From Brevundimonas mediterranea (GTDB taxonomy: Bacteria; Pseudomonadota; Alphaproteobacteria; Caulobacterales; Caulobacteraceae): a stretch of 64,000 bases of DNA. Below are positions 18,098-26,996 of this stretch, in pieces (the first letter of the stretch is position 1; every line of letters starts with the position of its first letter). A program made the position numbers and the translations under genes. The stretch is from contig NZ_JACIDA010000002.1 of the NCBI RefSeq assembly GCF_014196125.1, positions 186,001 to 250,000 of the forward strand, given 5' to 3'. The notes beneath the pieces were generated by a model. It was not told the origin of the DNA. It searched no databases and saw only the letters and a list, made by a program, of their open reading frames with translations.

Positions 18098-19729
18098 TCA
18101 GGCCAGGCGGCTGACGGCGGTCGTCTGGATGTCGCGGCTGCGCACGACGCGCACAGCGGCGCGCGGCGCGAGGCTGGATCGCAGGCCGTCGAGGATCGCC
18201 CCCTGCACATTGTCCAGAACCACGGCGGGCCTTGCGTCAGGCTGGTCGACCGCGAAGCTCACGTCCTTGACGCTGATGTTGCGGGCGTGCCGGACGTAGA
18301 GACCGTGCGCCGGGAAGGTCCCCATGAAACTCGGCTCCAGCGAGGAGGTGCGCCGCTCGGGGATGTCCCGCACCGCATCCGCCCGTGTGCCGCCGCCCAC
18401 CGAGCGGACGTGAATGTCGGAGAAGCTGACATCCTCAATGATCCCGTCGGGCAGACCGACGACGCCGCTGGCGTAGGGTCCGGGCGCACCGGAGACATTG
18501 ATGTTGGAGAACCGCACGCGCCGCACCTGCGACAGTCCCGTTCCGGCAGGCGCCCGATTACGGGCCGACAGGCGCACGAAGATCGGGTGATTGACCGGAT
18601 TGCGCAGGATGATGTTTGCGAAGGTCACGTCCTCCAGCACGCCGCCGTCGATCGCGCCCATTTGCAGGCCGCGCGTGTTCTCGCAAATGCAGTCCGACAC
18701 CAGGATGTTGCGGAAACCGGCGACCGAATCCGTGCCCAGCTTGATGCGGCCCAGAACCCCGACCTCGTCCACCGACATATAGGGCGAGGGTTGATAGGTG
18801 CCGTCCACCACCGTGCCCAACAGATAGCCGCTGGTCTTGCAGCCCATGACGGTCACGTCCTCGCACAGGCGCGGCTCCTTGAGCGCCATGCTGCTCTTGA
18901 GAACAATGGCGTCGTCCTTGGGCGCATTGACGGTGCAGCTGGTGACCCGCACGTCGCGACAGCAGTCGATGTCGATGCCGTCCCGGTCGGTATCCACCGT
19001 CAGGCCGTCGATCCGCACATTGGTCGAGCCCAGGACATAGCAGGCGAAATGCCCGCCCTGCAGGATGGTGAAATCGCGCAGCAGGACGTTGCGGCAGCCC
19101 GTCAGGCCGATGCCTTTGTTGCCACGCCCTTCATAAGCCATCTCGCGCGGGATGGCCCGGCGCGCCTGATCCGGCGTCAGGCCCTGCTCGGCCGGCGAAC
19201 GATAGCCGGCCATGCCGTGCCAGCGTGGCGTGGGGCCTTCACGGTCAAGGCCCAGACCGTGGATCAGGCCCTTGCCGATGATCGCGATGTCGTTGACGTT
19301 GTCGCCATAGATCAGGCTGTTGTGGAAATGGCTGACGCCATAGTCCTGATACTGTTCTTCGTAGACATTCTCGGGCAGGTCGTACCGCCCGGCATGTTTG
19401 CGCGGGTCGGCGGCCTCGATCACCGAGCCATTCATCAGCAGCAGAGTGATGTAGCTCTTCAGCCGGATGGAGAAGCACAGATAGTGGCCCGGCGGCACGA
19501 TGACCGTGCCGCCCCCCTTGGCTGACGCCGCCTCGATGGCGCGATTGAAGGCGCCGGAATCAATGGCGATGCCGTCACCCACAGCGCCAAAGTCACGGAC
19601 ATCGTAAAAGCCGGCCAGCGACCCCGACGCGCGGACCAGTGTGGGGCTCATCGCCATGGCCGCGCCCAGTCCCAGCGTTATGAACCGCCGACTGAACTCC
19701 GCCTTTTCGCCGACCGCGCCGTCCGCCAT
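18098..19729 (-). CDS. GH28-family polygalacturonase-like hydrolase, exported
   Basis: 543 residues. After a leader with a hydrophobic stretch (FITLGLGAAMAMSPTLVRASG, with an RR just before it) comes YDVRDFGAVGDGIAIDSGAFN, the universal opening of GH28 and related pectinase beta-helices. The active-site strands follow: TDRDGIDIDCC, APKDDAIVLKSS and later RIKLGTD, equivalent to the D-D-D-H-R-K set, although the usual GHG motif is not obvious. It should cleave galacturonan or rhamnogalacturonan linkages in exo mode. A locus operator copy lies 39-52 bases upstream. It leads a two-gene unit with the GH2 gene. Confidence 0.85.
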   Translation of the reverse strand: MADGAVGEKAEFSRRFITLGLGAAMAMSPTLVRASGSLAGFYDVRDFGAVGDGIAIDSGAFNRAIEAASAKGGGTVIVPPGHYLCFSIRLKSYITLLLMNGSVIEAADPRKHAGRYDLPENVYEEQYQDYGVSHFHNSLIYGDNVNDIAIIGKGLIHGLGLDREGPTPRWHGMAGYRSPAEQGLTPDQARRAIPREMAYEGRGNKGIGLTGCRNVLLRDFTILQGGHFACYVLGSTNVRIDGLTVDTDRDGIDIDCCRDVRVTSCTVNAPKDDAIVLKSSMALKEPRLCEDVTVMGCKTSGYLLGTVVDGTYQPSPYMSVDEVGVLGRIKLGTDSVAGFRNILVSDCICENTRGLQMGAIDGGVLEDVTFANIILRNPVNHPIFVRLSARNRAPAGTGLSQVRRVRFSNINVSGAPGPYASGVVGLPDGIIEDVSFSDIHVRSVGGGTRADAVRDIPERRTSSLEPSFMGTFPAHGLYVRHARNISVKDVSFAVDQPDARPAVVLDNVQGAILDGLRSSLAPRAAVRVVRSRDIQTTAVSRLA

Positions 19730-19767
19730 GCTTCCTGTCCCCGTCTCTTATCGCTGGGGCGCATGTT

Positions 19768-19781
19768 GTATGATGTATTAT
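19768..19781. promoter_or_regulatory. Operator-like site before the GH28-GH2 unit
   Basis: GTATGAT and GTATTAT stand side by side as a direct repeat, whereas at 1663 and 28971 the two halves are inverted. The spacing to the GH28 start matches the other sites, so regulation by the same protein is plausible. Confidence 0.5.
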
Positions 19782-19814
19782 ATTGAATCAACCCTCGGCC
19801 CGGATGAACAGGGC

Positions 19815-20957
19815 TCAGGAGATGGGCCGCGCCAAGGTGTCGCGGGTGATCTCGGCGACGGATTTTGTCCCCGTCAGGGTCATGGCGACCCGCATCTCGG
19901 CGGCGATCAGATCCAGCAGCCGGGTCACGCCCGCCTCCCCACCCGCCGCCAAGGCGTAGATGTAGGCCCGACCCAGCAACACACCCTTTGCGCCCAACGC
20001 CAGCATCCTCACGACGTCCAGCCCCGTCCGCACCCCGCCGTCCACCAGCACGGTCAGGTCCTGACCCACGGCGTCCGCAATCGGCGGAAGCGCCTGGGCC
20101 GTGGACAGGGCGCCGTCCAATTGCCGCCCGCCATGGTTCGACACCACCAGGCCATCCGCGCCGAACCGCACGGCGTCGCGGGCATCAGCTGGATCGAGGA
20201 CCCCCTTGATGATGATCTCGCCCTTCCAGAGGTCGCGAATCCATTCCAGATCGGACCAGCTGATCGACGGATCGAAGTTGGCGCCCAGCCAGCCTATATA
20301 GTCCTGCAAGCCTGTCGCCTGGCCGCGGTAGGCGGAGATGTTTCCCAGATCGTGCGGGCGTCCCATCAAGCCCACATCGCAGGCCCAACGGGGCCTGAAG
20401 GCCGCCTGGACCATCCGCCGCGTCCCCGACCACGGACCGCTCATGCCCGAATGGGGATCGCGATAGCGCGACCCCGGCACCGGCATATCGACGGTGAAGA
20501 CCAGCTTGGTGACGCCCAGCGCCATCGCGCGTTCCAGAGCGTCGCGCATGAAGGCGCGGTCCTTGAGCACATAGAGCTGGAACCACACTGGCCGCCCGCC
20601 CCCCTCGACGACCTCGGCCGCCGAACAGACGCTGACGGTCGACAGGATGTAGGGAATGTTCGCCGTGCGCGCCGCGCGCGCCACCTGAACCTCGCCGCGT
20701 CGCGCCGCCATGCCGCCCAGACCGATCGGAGCCAGGGCCACCGGCATCGCGGTCTTCTCGCCGAAGAGCTCGGTCTCCAGGCTCAGGCTGGACACATCGC
20801 GCAGCACACGCTGGCGCAAGGCGATGCCGGCCAGATCGTCGACATTGTCCTGCAGCGTCTTTTCCGCGAAGGCGCCGCCGTCGATGTAATCGAACAGGAA
20901 GCGGGGCAACCGTCTGCGGGCCGCCTTACGGAAGTCCGACGTCGAAGCGATGATCAT
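19815..20957 (-). CDS. lldD: FMN-dependent L-lactate dehydrogenase
   Basis: 380 residues, the usual LldD length. It begins with a [13 protein letters not shown] segment typical of the FMN alpha-hydroxyacid dehydrogenase family, then [16 protein letters not shown], a [14 protein letters not shown] segment, [12 protein letters not shown], and the active-site [11 protein letters not shown] with the catalytic histidine, followed by [19 protein letters not shown], the FMN-phosphate site. It oxidizes L-lactate to pyruvate, passing electrons to the quinone pool at the inner membrane. In this locus it would consume the L-lactate released by the FAH hydrolase. Its start overlaps the glycerate kinase stop as ATGA (20954-20957). 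Confidence 0.9.
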   Translation of the reverse strand: MIIASTSDFRKAARRRLPRFLFDYIDGGAFAEKTLQDNVDDLAGIALRQRVLRDVSSLSLETELFGEKTAMPVALAPIGLGGMAARRGEVQVARAARTANIPYILSTVSVCSAAEVVEGGGRPVWFQLYVLKDRAFMRDALERAMALGVTKLVFTVDMPVPGSRYRDPHSGMSGPWSGTRRMVQAAFRPRWACDVGLMGRPHDLGNISAYRGQATGLQDYIGWLGANFDPSISWSDLEWIRDLWKGEIIIKGVLDPADARDAVRFGADGLVVSNHGGRQLDGALSTAQALPPIADAVGQDLTVLVDGGVRTGLDVVRMLALGAKGVLLGRAYIYALAAGGEAGVTRLLDLIAAEMRVAMTLTGTKSVAEITRDTLARPIS

Positions 20958-21742
20958 GGGGTTTCTCTCGGGCGTCGCGCTTCGTCCAGCCTGATGGTCA
21001 GGTCGGCATAGGCGGGCATGTCGGACAGGATATGACGGGTCAGGCGCTCATAGTGCTGAACGAAGATCGCGATCTCGGCGTCGCTCATCCCCCGCCCGCC
21101 GGCGCGAAGGCGCAGGGCGTGTTCCTGCTCCAGACGCCACCGCTCCACCACGCCGAACTCGGGCGCGGCGAGCAGCACCAGCCGATCCAGGCGCCCGAAC
21201 AAGTCGGCGTAGGCCCCGGCAAGCGCAGCGTTGGCGTGACGCCGCCAGACACCCTCCGCATCACTGTCGCGTTCCAGTCCGTTGATCGGATCGTTCAAGG
21301 CGGCGACGTCCTGCGCGCGCGCGCCGATGCACCACCCCTCGAAGATCAGCACATCGACCGGCCCCTCCATCACGGGCCATTCTGCTCGAGGTACAGGATC
21401 GTCGATCCCCTTGTCGAAGCGCGGCAGGGTGACCCCGCGCCCCGTCCTCACCGCATCCAGAAGCGCGACGCCCAGGGCGACGTCATGTGTGCCGGGCACG
21501 CCGCGCGTCTTGAACAGCGGATGCACCGCGCGCGCCAGATCAGCGCGACGGGCGCGCGACAGATAGAGATCGTCCAGCGACAGGACCGCGGTTCTTATCC
21601 CTCGCCCGTTCAGGCGCTCGGCCAAGGCGTCCGACAGCGTCGATTTGCCAGACCCCTGAGCGCCGCAGATCCCGAGGACCAAGGGCTGTGATCCGCGCCA
21701 GCCGTCCAGCGCCTGTTCGACCCTCTCAAGCGACCCGGTCAA
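20954..21742 (-). CDS. P-loop kinase, D-glycerate kinase-like
   Basis: About 262 residues. A Walker A motif [12 protein letters not shown] lies near the N-terminus, followed by [11 protein letters not shown], the layout of the plant/YfeG-like D-glycerate 3-kinase and PRK-type P-loop sugar kinases. No ATG fits at the 5' end. The most likely start is a TTG at 21742 with GGAG about seven bases upstream, which makes the gene overlap the preceding dehydrogenase by 17 bases. Its neighbour is a hydroxyacid reductase, so the pair could turn hydroxypyruvate or glyoxylate-derived carbon into phosphoglycerate. Substrate assignment is by family and context. Confidence 0.75.
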   Translation of the reverse strand: MTGSLERVEQALDGWRGSQPLVLGICGAQGSGKSTLSDALAERLNGRGIRTAVLSLDDLYLSRARRADLARAVHPLFKTRGVPGTHDVALGVALLDAVRTGRGVTLPRFDKGIDDPVPRAEWPVMEGPVDVLIFEGWCIGARAQDVAALNDPINGLERDSDAEGVWRRHANAALAGAYADLFGRLDRLVLLAAPEFGVVERWRLEQEHALRLRAGGRGMSDAEIAIFVQHYERLTRHILSDMPAYADLTIRLDEARRPRETP

Positions 21743-22682
21743 GCGGAGCGTCTCCGTTAAAGAAGCGGTCCAGATTGTCTGCGACCCGCATGCCCATGGC
21801 GGTGCGCGTCTCCTGGGTGGCGCTGCCCAGGTGTGGCAACAGGACGGCGTTCGGAGCGGCCAGCAAGGCCGCGCTGAGGTTCGGTTCGCCCTGGAAGACA
21901 TCCAGACCAGCCGCCGCGATCGCGCCCTCCGCCAACGCCTGCGCCAGGTCGTGCTCGTTCACCACCGACCCGCGCGCCGTATTGATCAAGATCGCGCTTG
22001 GCTTCATCCGCTTCAGCAGAGCGGCGTCGATCATATGGTGGGTTTCAGGCCCGCCAGGCGTATGCAGCGACAGCACGTCCGCCGCACCCGCCAGTCCGTC
22101 CAGGGCGCCATGATAGACGGCGCCGTCTTCGTCAGCGGCGCGTTTGCGGCTGTGATAGGCGATCTTCATTCCCAGCGCCGCCCTGGCGCGCATCGCCGTC
22201 GCCCGGGCGATCCGGCCGTAGCCGACCAGGCCGAGCGTCTTGCCCGCCAGCGACTGGCCCAGCAGATGCGTGGGTCGCCATCCGGTCCATCGCCCCGCCC
22301 GCAGCTCACGTTCGCCCTCGCCCGCCCGTCGGCTGGCCATCATCATCAACAGGATCGCCAGATCGGCGGTGGCGTCCGTCAGCACGTCGGGCGTGTTGGT
22401 GACCACGACGCCCGCCGCCTTCGCCGCCTCAAGGTCGATATGCTCATACCCCGCGCCATAGTTGGCCAGGATCCGAACGCGGGCGTCAGCCGTCGCCAGA
22501 ACGGCGGCGGGCACGCGGTCGGACACGGTTGGGCAAAGGGCGTCGTAGTCACGCATCGCCGCCTGAAGCTGTTCGATCGTCAGGGGCGTGTCGCTGATGT
22601 TCAACGTCACGTCGTAGCGCGCCGAAAGTCGCGCCTCGACCGCCTCGGGCCAGCGTCGGCTGATCAGAATCCTGGGCTTCAT
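21726..22682 (-). CDS. D-2-hydroxyacid dehydrogenase (glyoxylate/hydroxypyruvate reductase type)
   Basis: 318 residues from MKPRILISRRWP. The family layout is clear: ILANYGAGYEHIDLEAA, the NAD-binding LGLVGYGRIARA, catalytic Arg in NTARGSVVNEHDL, the conserved Glu region GLDVFQGEPN, and His in LLPHLGSAT. This is the GyaR/GhrB-like group that reduces glyoxylate or hydroxypyruvate or oxidizes D-glycerate. With the glycerate kinase downstream it probably channels two- or three-carbon fragments of sugar breakdown into glycolysis. It is spaced eight bases from the preceding gene and overlaps the following one, consistent with one transcript. Confidence 0.85.
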   Translation of the reverse strand: MKPRILISRRWPEAVEARLSARYDVTLNISDTPLTIEQLQAAMRDYDALCPTVSDRVPAAVLATADARVRILANYGAGYEHIDLEAAKAAGVVVTNTPDVLTDATADLAILLMMMASRRAGEGERELRAGRWTGWRPTHLLGQSLAGKTLGLVGYGRIARATAMRARAALGMKIAYHSRKRAADEDGAVYHGALDGLAGAADVLSLHTPGGPETHHMIDAALLKRMKPSAILINTARGSVVNEHDLAQALAEGAIAAAGLDVFQGEPNLSAALLAAPNAVLLPHLGSATQETRTAMGMRVADNLDRFFNGDAPLDRVA

Positions 22683-22690
22683 CGGCGCGC

Positions 22691-23857
22691 TCAGATCAGA
22701 GCCCGACGGGCCAGGTTGCGCATCAGGTCCCCGGCGCCGAAGGTCCAGGGCTCGCACTGATCCGTCGGCCGCACGCGGTTCACCAGCGCCCCGAGCTCGT
22801 CGCAGGCGATCCGCACGACGTCATTGATCGCATGGGTGAAGCCCTTGCCCTTTTCGTAGCGATCCTCGACCGGAGCGAACAAGGTGCCCAGGAACAGCAC
22901 CAGTCCATCGGGATAGCGATGGTGGGCGTTGATCGCCTGACCGACCAGATCGGCAGGCTCGCGACTGATCTCGCTCAGCGAGGAACGACCCTGCATGACG
23001 AACCCGTCCTCTCCCGTCACCGTCAGCGAAATCTCCAGCCGCCCGACTGTCGCCAGATCGAAGCCTTCGTCAAACAACCGAACGAAGGGCCCCACTGCTG
23101 CCGCCGCATTGTTGTCCTTGGCCTTGCCCAACAGCAGGGCCGAACGCCCTTCGACATCGCGCAGATTGACGTCGTTGCCCAGGGCCGCTCCCACGATCCG
23201 CCCGGTGGACGACACCACCAGCACGACTTCGGGTTCGGGGTTGTTCCAGGTCGACGCCGGGTGAACGCCGACATCCGCGCCGGCGCCCACGCTCGACATC
23301 GGTTGGCCCTTGGTGAAGATCTCGGCGTCCGGTCCGATGCCCACCTCAAGATACTGGCTCCAGGCCCCTGCCGCGATCAGGGTCTGTTTCAGCGCGGCGG
23401 CCTCCGGCGATCCGGGTTTGAGCCTGCGTAGATCGTCGCCGACCAGTTCGCGGATGCTGTCGCGGAACCCGGCGGCGGCGCTCAGGTCGCCGCGCGCCTT
23501 TTCTTCAATGACCCGCTCCAGCATGGAGGTGACGAAGGTCACGCCCGCCGCCGTCACCGCCTGAAGATCGATCGGCGACAAGAGCCAGGGCCGTGAAGGC
23601 TCGCGCGTCTCCGGCGCGGTGTTGGCCAGGACATCGGACAAGGCGCCGACATCCTCGCCGGACGCCGCGCGCAGGGCCGTCGCAGGCTCCTGCGCCTCGC
23701 ACAAATCTCGCGCTGTCGGGAAGAGGGGCGTCACATCGGTGAGCCGGTCCTTATCCACGCGAACAATGATCGGCCCTCCTGCCTTGGGAGACCACACGCG
23801 CCCGAACAGCAGAGCCTTCGGGTCGGCGGGAAGGATATCGGCGGGTGCGAGACGCAT
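22691..23857 (-). CDS. FAH-family 2-keto-3-deoxy sugar acid dehydratase (XylX/KdxD-like)
   Basis: 388 residues, much longer than the 281-residue FAH hydrolase at 9717 and matching the length of Caulobacter XylX. The long N-terminal region (LPADPKALLFGRVW) is followed by a FAH core with VTFVTSMLERVIEEKA, VGIGPDAEIFTKGQPMSSVG, NNPEPEVVLVV (metal ligands) and EPWTFGAGDLMRNLA at the C-terminus. XylX-type enzymes dehydrate 2-keto-3-deoxy-D-xylonate or its L-arabinonate isomer to alpha-ketoglutarate semialdehyde. A semialdehyde dehydrogenase at 29413 would finish that route to 2-oxoglutarate. No xylonate-type IlvD/Edd dehydratase is present, so the upstream acid may come from the dehydratase at 1718 or from elsewhere. 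Confidence 0.75.
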   Translation of the reverse strand: MRLAPADILPADPKALLFGRVWSPKAGGPIIVRVDKDRLTDVTPLFPTARDLCEAQEPATALRAASGEDVGALSDVLANTAPETREPSRPWLLSPIDLQAVTAAGVTFVTSMLERVIEEKARGDLSAAAGFRDSIRELVGDDLRRLKPGSPEAAALKQTLIAAGAWSQYLEVGIGPDAEIFTKGQPMSSVGAGADVGVHPASTWNNPEPEVVLVVSSTGRIVGAALGNDVNLRDVEGRSALLLGKAKDNNAAAAVGPFVRLFDEGFDLATVGRLEISLTVTGEDGFVMQGRSSLSEISREPADLVGQAINAHHRYPDGLVLFLGTLFAPVEDRYEKGKGFTHAINDVVRIACDELGALVNRVRPTDQCEPWTFGAGDLMRNLARRALI

Positions 23858-23868
23858 ATCAGTTCCGA

Positions 23869-24645
23869 TCAGCGACGGTTGAATACGGGCGCGCGCTTTT
23901 CGGCGAAGGCCGCACGGCCTTCCTGCGCATCCTCGGTGGCGAAGCAGATGGTTTGCAGGTCGCGTTCGTATTCGACAGCCTTCTCGTAAGGCATGGCGTG
24001 AGCCGCCTTCAGGTTCAGCTTGGCGGTTTCAGCGGCGATGGGCGCGCGCGAAGCGATGATGTGCGCGATCTCGCGGGCGCGAGCGACCAACTCGCCAGGC
24101 TCCACCACCTCGGTCACAAGACCCCAGCTCCGCGCGGTCTCCGCATCAATCACGTCGCCGGTCAGGATCATCATCGCGGCGTTGGACGCGCCGATCGAAT
24201 GGGCCAGCCCCGCCGCCATGCCGCCGCCGCCGATCCAGCCCAGCTTGATTTCCGGGGCTGCGAACCTGGCGTTGGTGGAGGAGATGCGGATGTCGCAGCT
24301 CATCGCAGTTTCCAGCCCGCCGCCCAGAGCATAGCCGTTGACCGCCGCGATGGTGGGCTTGCGGCACAACCGCACCGCATCGCAGTAGTCGCCGCGATTA
24401 CGGAACTGCCAGGGCGTCTTGTACTGGTCCAGCGTCTTGATGTCGGACCCGGCGCAGAAGGCCTTTTCCCCTGCGCCGGTGATGACGACGCAACGGATCG
24501 TGTCGGAGGCGTCGCACTCGGCGATCGCCGCCTCGATGGCCTTGGCCATGTCGGGCGTGACGGCGTTCAGCTTGTGCGGCCGGTTCAGGGTGATGACGGC
24601 GACATGGCCGTCCACCTCGAACAGCAGTTCGTTGTCTTCGCTCAT
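23869..24645 (-). CDS. Enoyl-CoA hydratase/isomerase (crotonase) family protein
   Basis: 258 residues, the normal crotonase length. Recognizable segments are VAVITLNRPHKLNAV, the first oxyanion-hole strand KAFCAGSDIKTLD, and AAVNGYALGGGLETAMSCDIRI followed by PEIKLGWIGGGG. One catalytic Glu position (GGGLE) is present. Where many hydratases have a second glutamate the sequence reads APEIKLGWIGGGG, so hydratase, hydrolase or lyase chemistry all remain possible. It is 11 bases downstream of the solute-binding-like gene and 11 upstream of the FAH dehydratase. A CoA-transferase is encoded in the same run, suggesting an acid is activated to a CoA ester and modified here. Confidence 0.85.
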   Translation of the reverse strand: MSEDNELLFEVDGHVAVITLNRPHKLNAVTPDMAKAIEAAIAECDASDTIRCVVITGAGEKAFCAGSDIKTLDQYKTPWQFRNRGDYCDAVRLCRKPTIAAVNGYALGGGLETAMSCDIRISSTNARFAAPEIKLGWIGGGGMAAGLAHSIGASNAAMMILTGDVIDAETARSWGLVTEVVEPGELVARAREIAHIIASRAPIAAETAKLNLKAAHAMPYEKAVEYERDLQTICFATEDAQEGRAAFAEKRAPVFNRR

Positions 24646-24656
24646 ATCATCCGTCC

Positions 24657-25793
24657 TCAGGTTTCCGCGCCCGCCGGGCGATGGCGTTCGAACAGGGTTT
24701 GCAGGTCTTCCAACACCGGATCGGCTGCCTCTGCAGCGTCCAGTCCGTCGCGAATCCGTCGCGAGGCCGCCGTCTGGAAGGCGATCGCGCCGTCATATCG
24801 CGGTCTCAGGCTTGCGCCTTCCAAGGTGGCGAAGGTGTCGGCGTAGAAGTCGCCCCAGCGGGCGTTCACGCCCTCATCGCGCCATGCGCTCTTCAGCGAG
24901 GGCTGACCTTCGTGGTCGGGTATGAAGCCCGCCTGCGCCTCAGCTGACATCAACCAGCGGAGATGATCGAGCAGCTGAGGCGTCACCGTGCATCGTTTCG
25001 ACACGCCAATCCCTGTGCCGCCAAGGATCGAACCCACCGGGCCGTTTTCATGGACACGCGGCGCATCCGCAAACCCAAGCGCCCCGCCAGGCGCATAGTT
25101 CACATAGCCGTAGACGAGGGGGCACACCGCCACGTCATCGTGGGCGCTCATATGCTCCAGAATGCCGATCGGGTTCAGGTCCCGCAGCGCCTTCGGACTG
25201 TTCGCCGCAAGCCGCGACAGCAACGCCCAGGCCTCACGTCCGGCCGACCGCGCGACGAAGGTCTCACCGTCCGCCGCCGGTCTTGCGCCAAACGCGGCGC
25301 AGATCGACTGAAAGCTCAGGGCGGCATGCGGGCCCGACAGAGACAGCGCCACCACACCCGTATCGGACAGGCTCGCCACCTGATTCCATGTCGTCGGCGC
25401 CCGATCCATCGCCGTGCGCCGCCAGGCCATCACCTGGGTTGCGGCGTCCAGGGGCAGCGCCCAATGACGACCGGCATAGTGATAGCTGGACAGGCTGCGG
25501 CCCATCACCGCGCCCCGCCAGGCCTCCAGTTCTTCCGCCTCGAACAAGTCTTCCAGAGGTACAAGGCAATCCGCCGCCACCGCCTCTCCGACATGCGGAT
25601 GATCCAGCACGACCAGATCATACAGGTCGCACTGTTCGCGGATCGGCCGTTCCTCGAACCCCTCCAGCGAATGCCTGTCCCAGGTCAGGGAAAAGCCGTC
25701 ACGCGCCGGATACACGCCTTGAGCCGCCGCCTCCAGCGCACGATAGCCCCGCGGATGATCCCAGGTCAGGCCGCGATAGGCAGGCGTCGTCAT
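24657..25793 (-). CDS. Solute-binding-protein-like protein without a signal peptide
   Basis: 378 residues. The fold pattern is that of family 1 extracellular solute-binding proteins for sugars: YDLVVLDHPHVGEAVAADCLVPLEDLF followed by the hinge-like GRHWALPLDAATQVMAWRR and a LLDHLRWLMSAEAQAGF segment near the end. Yet the N-terminus (MTTPAYRGLTWDHPRGYRAL) is hydrophilic, with no signal peptide, lipobox or Tat motif, and no ABC permease or ATPase gene is near. It therefore appears cytoplasmic. Its start overlaps the CoA-transferase stop by four bases (25790-25793), implying tight coupling with that enzyme. Function is unknown; a cytosolic ligand sensor or an enzyme partner is possible. Confidence 0.6.
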   Translation of the reverse strand: MTTPAYRGLTWDHPRGYRALEAAAQGVYPARDGFSLTWDRHSLEGFEERPIREQCDLYDLVVLDHPHVGEAVAADCLVPLEDLFEAEELEAWRGAVMGRSLSSYHYAGRHWALPLDAATQVMAWRRTAMDRAPTTWNQVASLSDTGVVALSLSGPHAALSFQSICAAFGARPAADGETFVARSAGREAWALLSRLAANSPKALRDLNPIGILEHMSAHDDVAVCPLVYGYVNYAPGGALGFADAPRVHENGPVGSILGGTGIGVSKRCTVTPQLLDHLRWLMSAEAQAGFIPDHEGQPSLKSAWRDEGVNARWGDFYADTFATLEGASLRPRYDGAIAFQTAASRRIRDGLDAAEAADPVLEDLQTLFERHRPAGAET

Positions 25794-26977
25794 CTCGCCC
25801 GCACCACGCCGGAGGCGATCAGCGCCTCGATAGACGCGGCATCCCGGCCGGTTTCCTTCAGGATCTCGCGCGTGTGTTCACCGACCAATGGCGCGCCCCG
25901 ATCGATGACGGACGGCGTCTTGGAAAATCTGATCGGGAAGCCCGGCGTCTTCACTCGCCCTTCGGTCGGATGGTCATACTCAACGAAGGTGGCGTTGTGC
26001 TTGATCTGGGCGTCTTCAACCAGATCGGCATAACCATAGACCGGACCGCACCAGATATCGGCCTCACGGAACAGCGCCAGCCATTGATCGGTGGGCCGCG
26101 TCTTCAGTCGCGCCTTTGTGCGGGCGAAGATTTCGTCGCGGTGCGCCCAGGCGTCGGTGGTGTCGTTCAGGCCATCGAAGAAGGGCTCTTCGATCAGCGG
26201 ACCCAGCTTCTGCAACGACGCCATGGCCACCGTGATGTAGCCGTCCAACGTCTCGAACACGCCGTAGGGCGCGCGAATATAGCTGTGGGCGTGCGGCTCC
26301 GCCGACCGGGTCTGCGGCACGCCGCCGACGGTGAAGACCGACAGTTCCTGCATCTGGATGGTGGTGATGGCGTCCAGCATATTCACCTGGACCAGTTGCC
26401 CCTCGCCGGTTCGTTCGCGATGGAACAGGGCCGCCAGCGCGCCTTCGAAAGCGGTATAGGCGGTGATGGCGTCGACCAGGTACTGGCCGGCGGCCTGCGG
26501 CGGCACGTCCGACGATCCCGATGACATCATCGCGCCGGACATGGCCTGCAGCAGCAGGTCCTGCCCTGGATAGTTCTTGTAGGGCCCATCCTCGCCGTAG
26601 CCGGACATCGAGACATAGATCAGCTTGGGATTGATCTGCGACAGGGTCTCGTAATCGACCCCCAGACGCGCCGCGACGCCGGGCCTGTAGTTCTGAAGGA
26701 AGACATCCGCCGTCTTCACCATCTCCAGCAACAGGGCCTTGCCCTCCGGCGCCTTCAGATCGACGGCCAGCGACCGTTTGTTCCGGTTCAGCGACAGGAA
26801 GGAGACGTTGATCTCATTGCCGTTCGCGCCGCCGGCCGAGGCGTGACGCTGCCACTCGCCGGTGATTGGTTCGACCTTGATGACGTCGGCGCCCATGTCG
26901 CCCATACGCTGAGCCGCGAAGGGCCCAGCCATGGCGATCGAACAGTCGAGGACGCGGATTCCGCTCAGGATTCCCAT
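25790..26977 (-). CDS. Class III (CaiB/BaiF family) CoA-transferase
   Basis: 395 residues, the standard length. It starts with GILSGIRVLDCSIAMAGPFAAQRMGDMGADVIKVEP, the hallmark opening of formyl-CoA/carnitine CoA-transferases, then NRNKRSLAVDLKAPEGKA, VFLQNYRPGVAARLGVDY, the active-site aspartate region PGQDLLLQAMSG, and a C-terminal FPIRFSKTP-GEHTREIL. Members move CoA between carboxylic acids. In this run it is followed by the solute-binding-like protein and a crotonase, which suggests an acid derived from an unusual sugar is handled as a CoA ester. The substrate is unknown. Confidence 0.9.
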   Translation of the reverse strand: MGILSGIRVLDCSIAMAGPFAAQRMGDMGADVIKVEPITGEWQRHASAGGANGNEINVSFLSLNRNKRSLAVDLKAPEGKALLLEMVKTADVFLQNYRPGVAARLGVDYETLSQINPKLIYVSMSGYGEDGPYKNYPGQDLLLQAMSGAMMSSGSSDVPPQAAGQYLVDAITAYTAFEGALAALFHRERTGEGQLVQVNMLDAITTIQMQELSVFTVGGVPQTRSAEPHAHSYIRAPYGVFETLDGYITVAMASLQKLGPLIEEPFFDGLNDTTDAWAHRDEIFARTKARLKTRPTDQWLALFREADIWCGPVYGYADLVEDAQIKHNATFVEYDHPTEGRVKTPGFPIRFSKTPSVIDRGAPLVGEHTREILKETGRDAASIEALIASGVVRAR

Positions 26978-26996
26978 TGGATTCAGTTCCTGTCGA

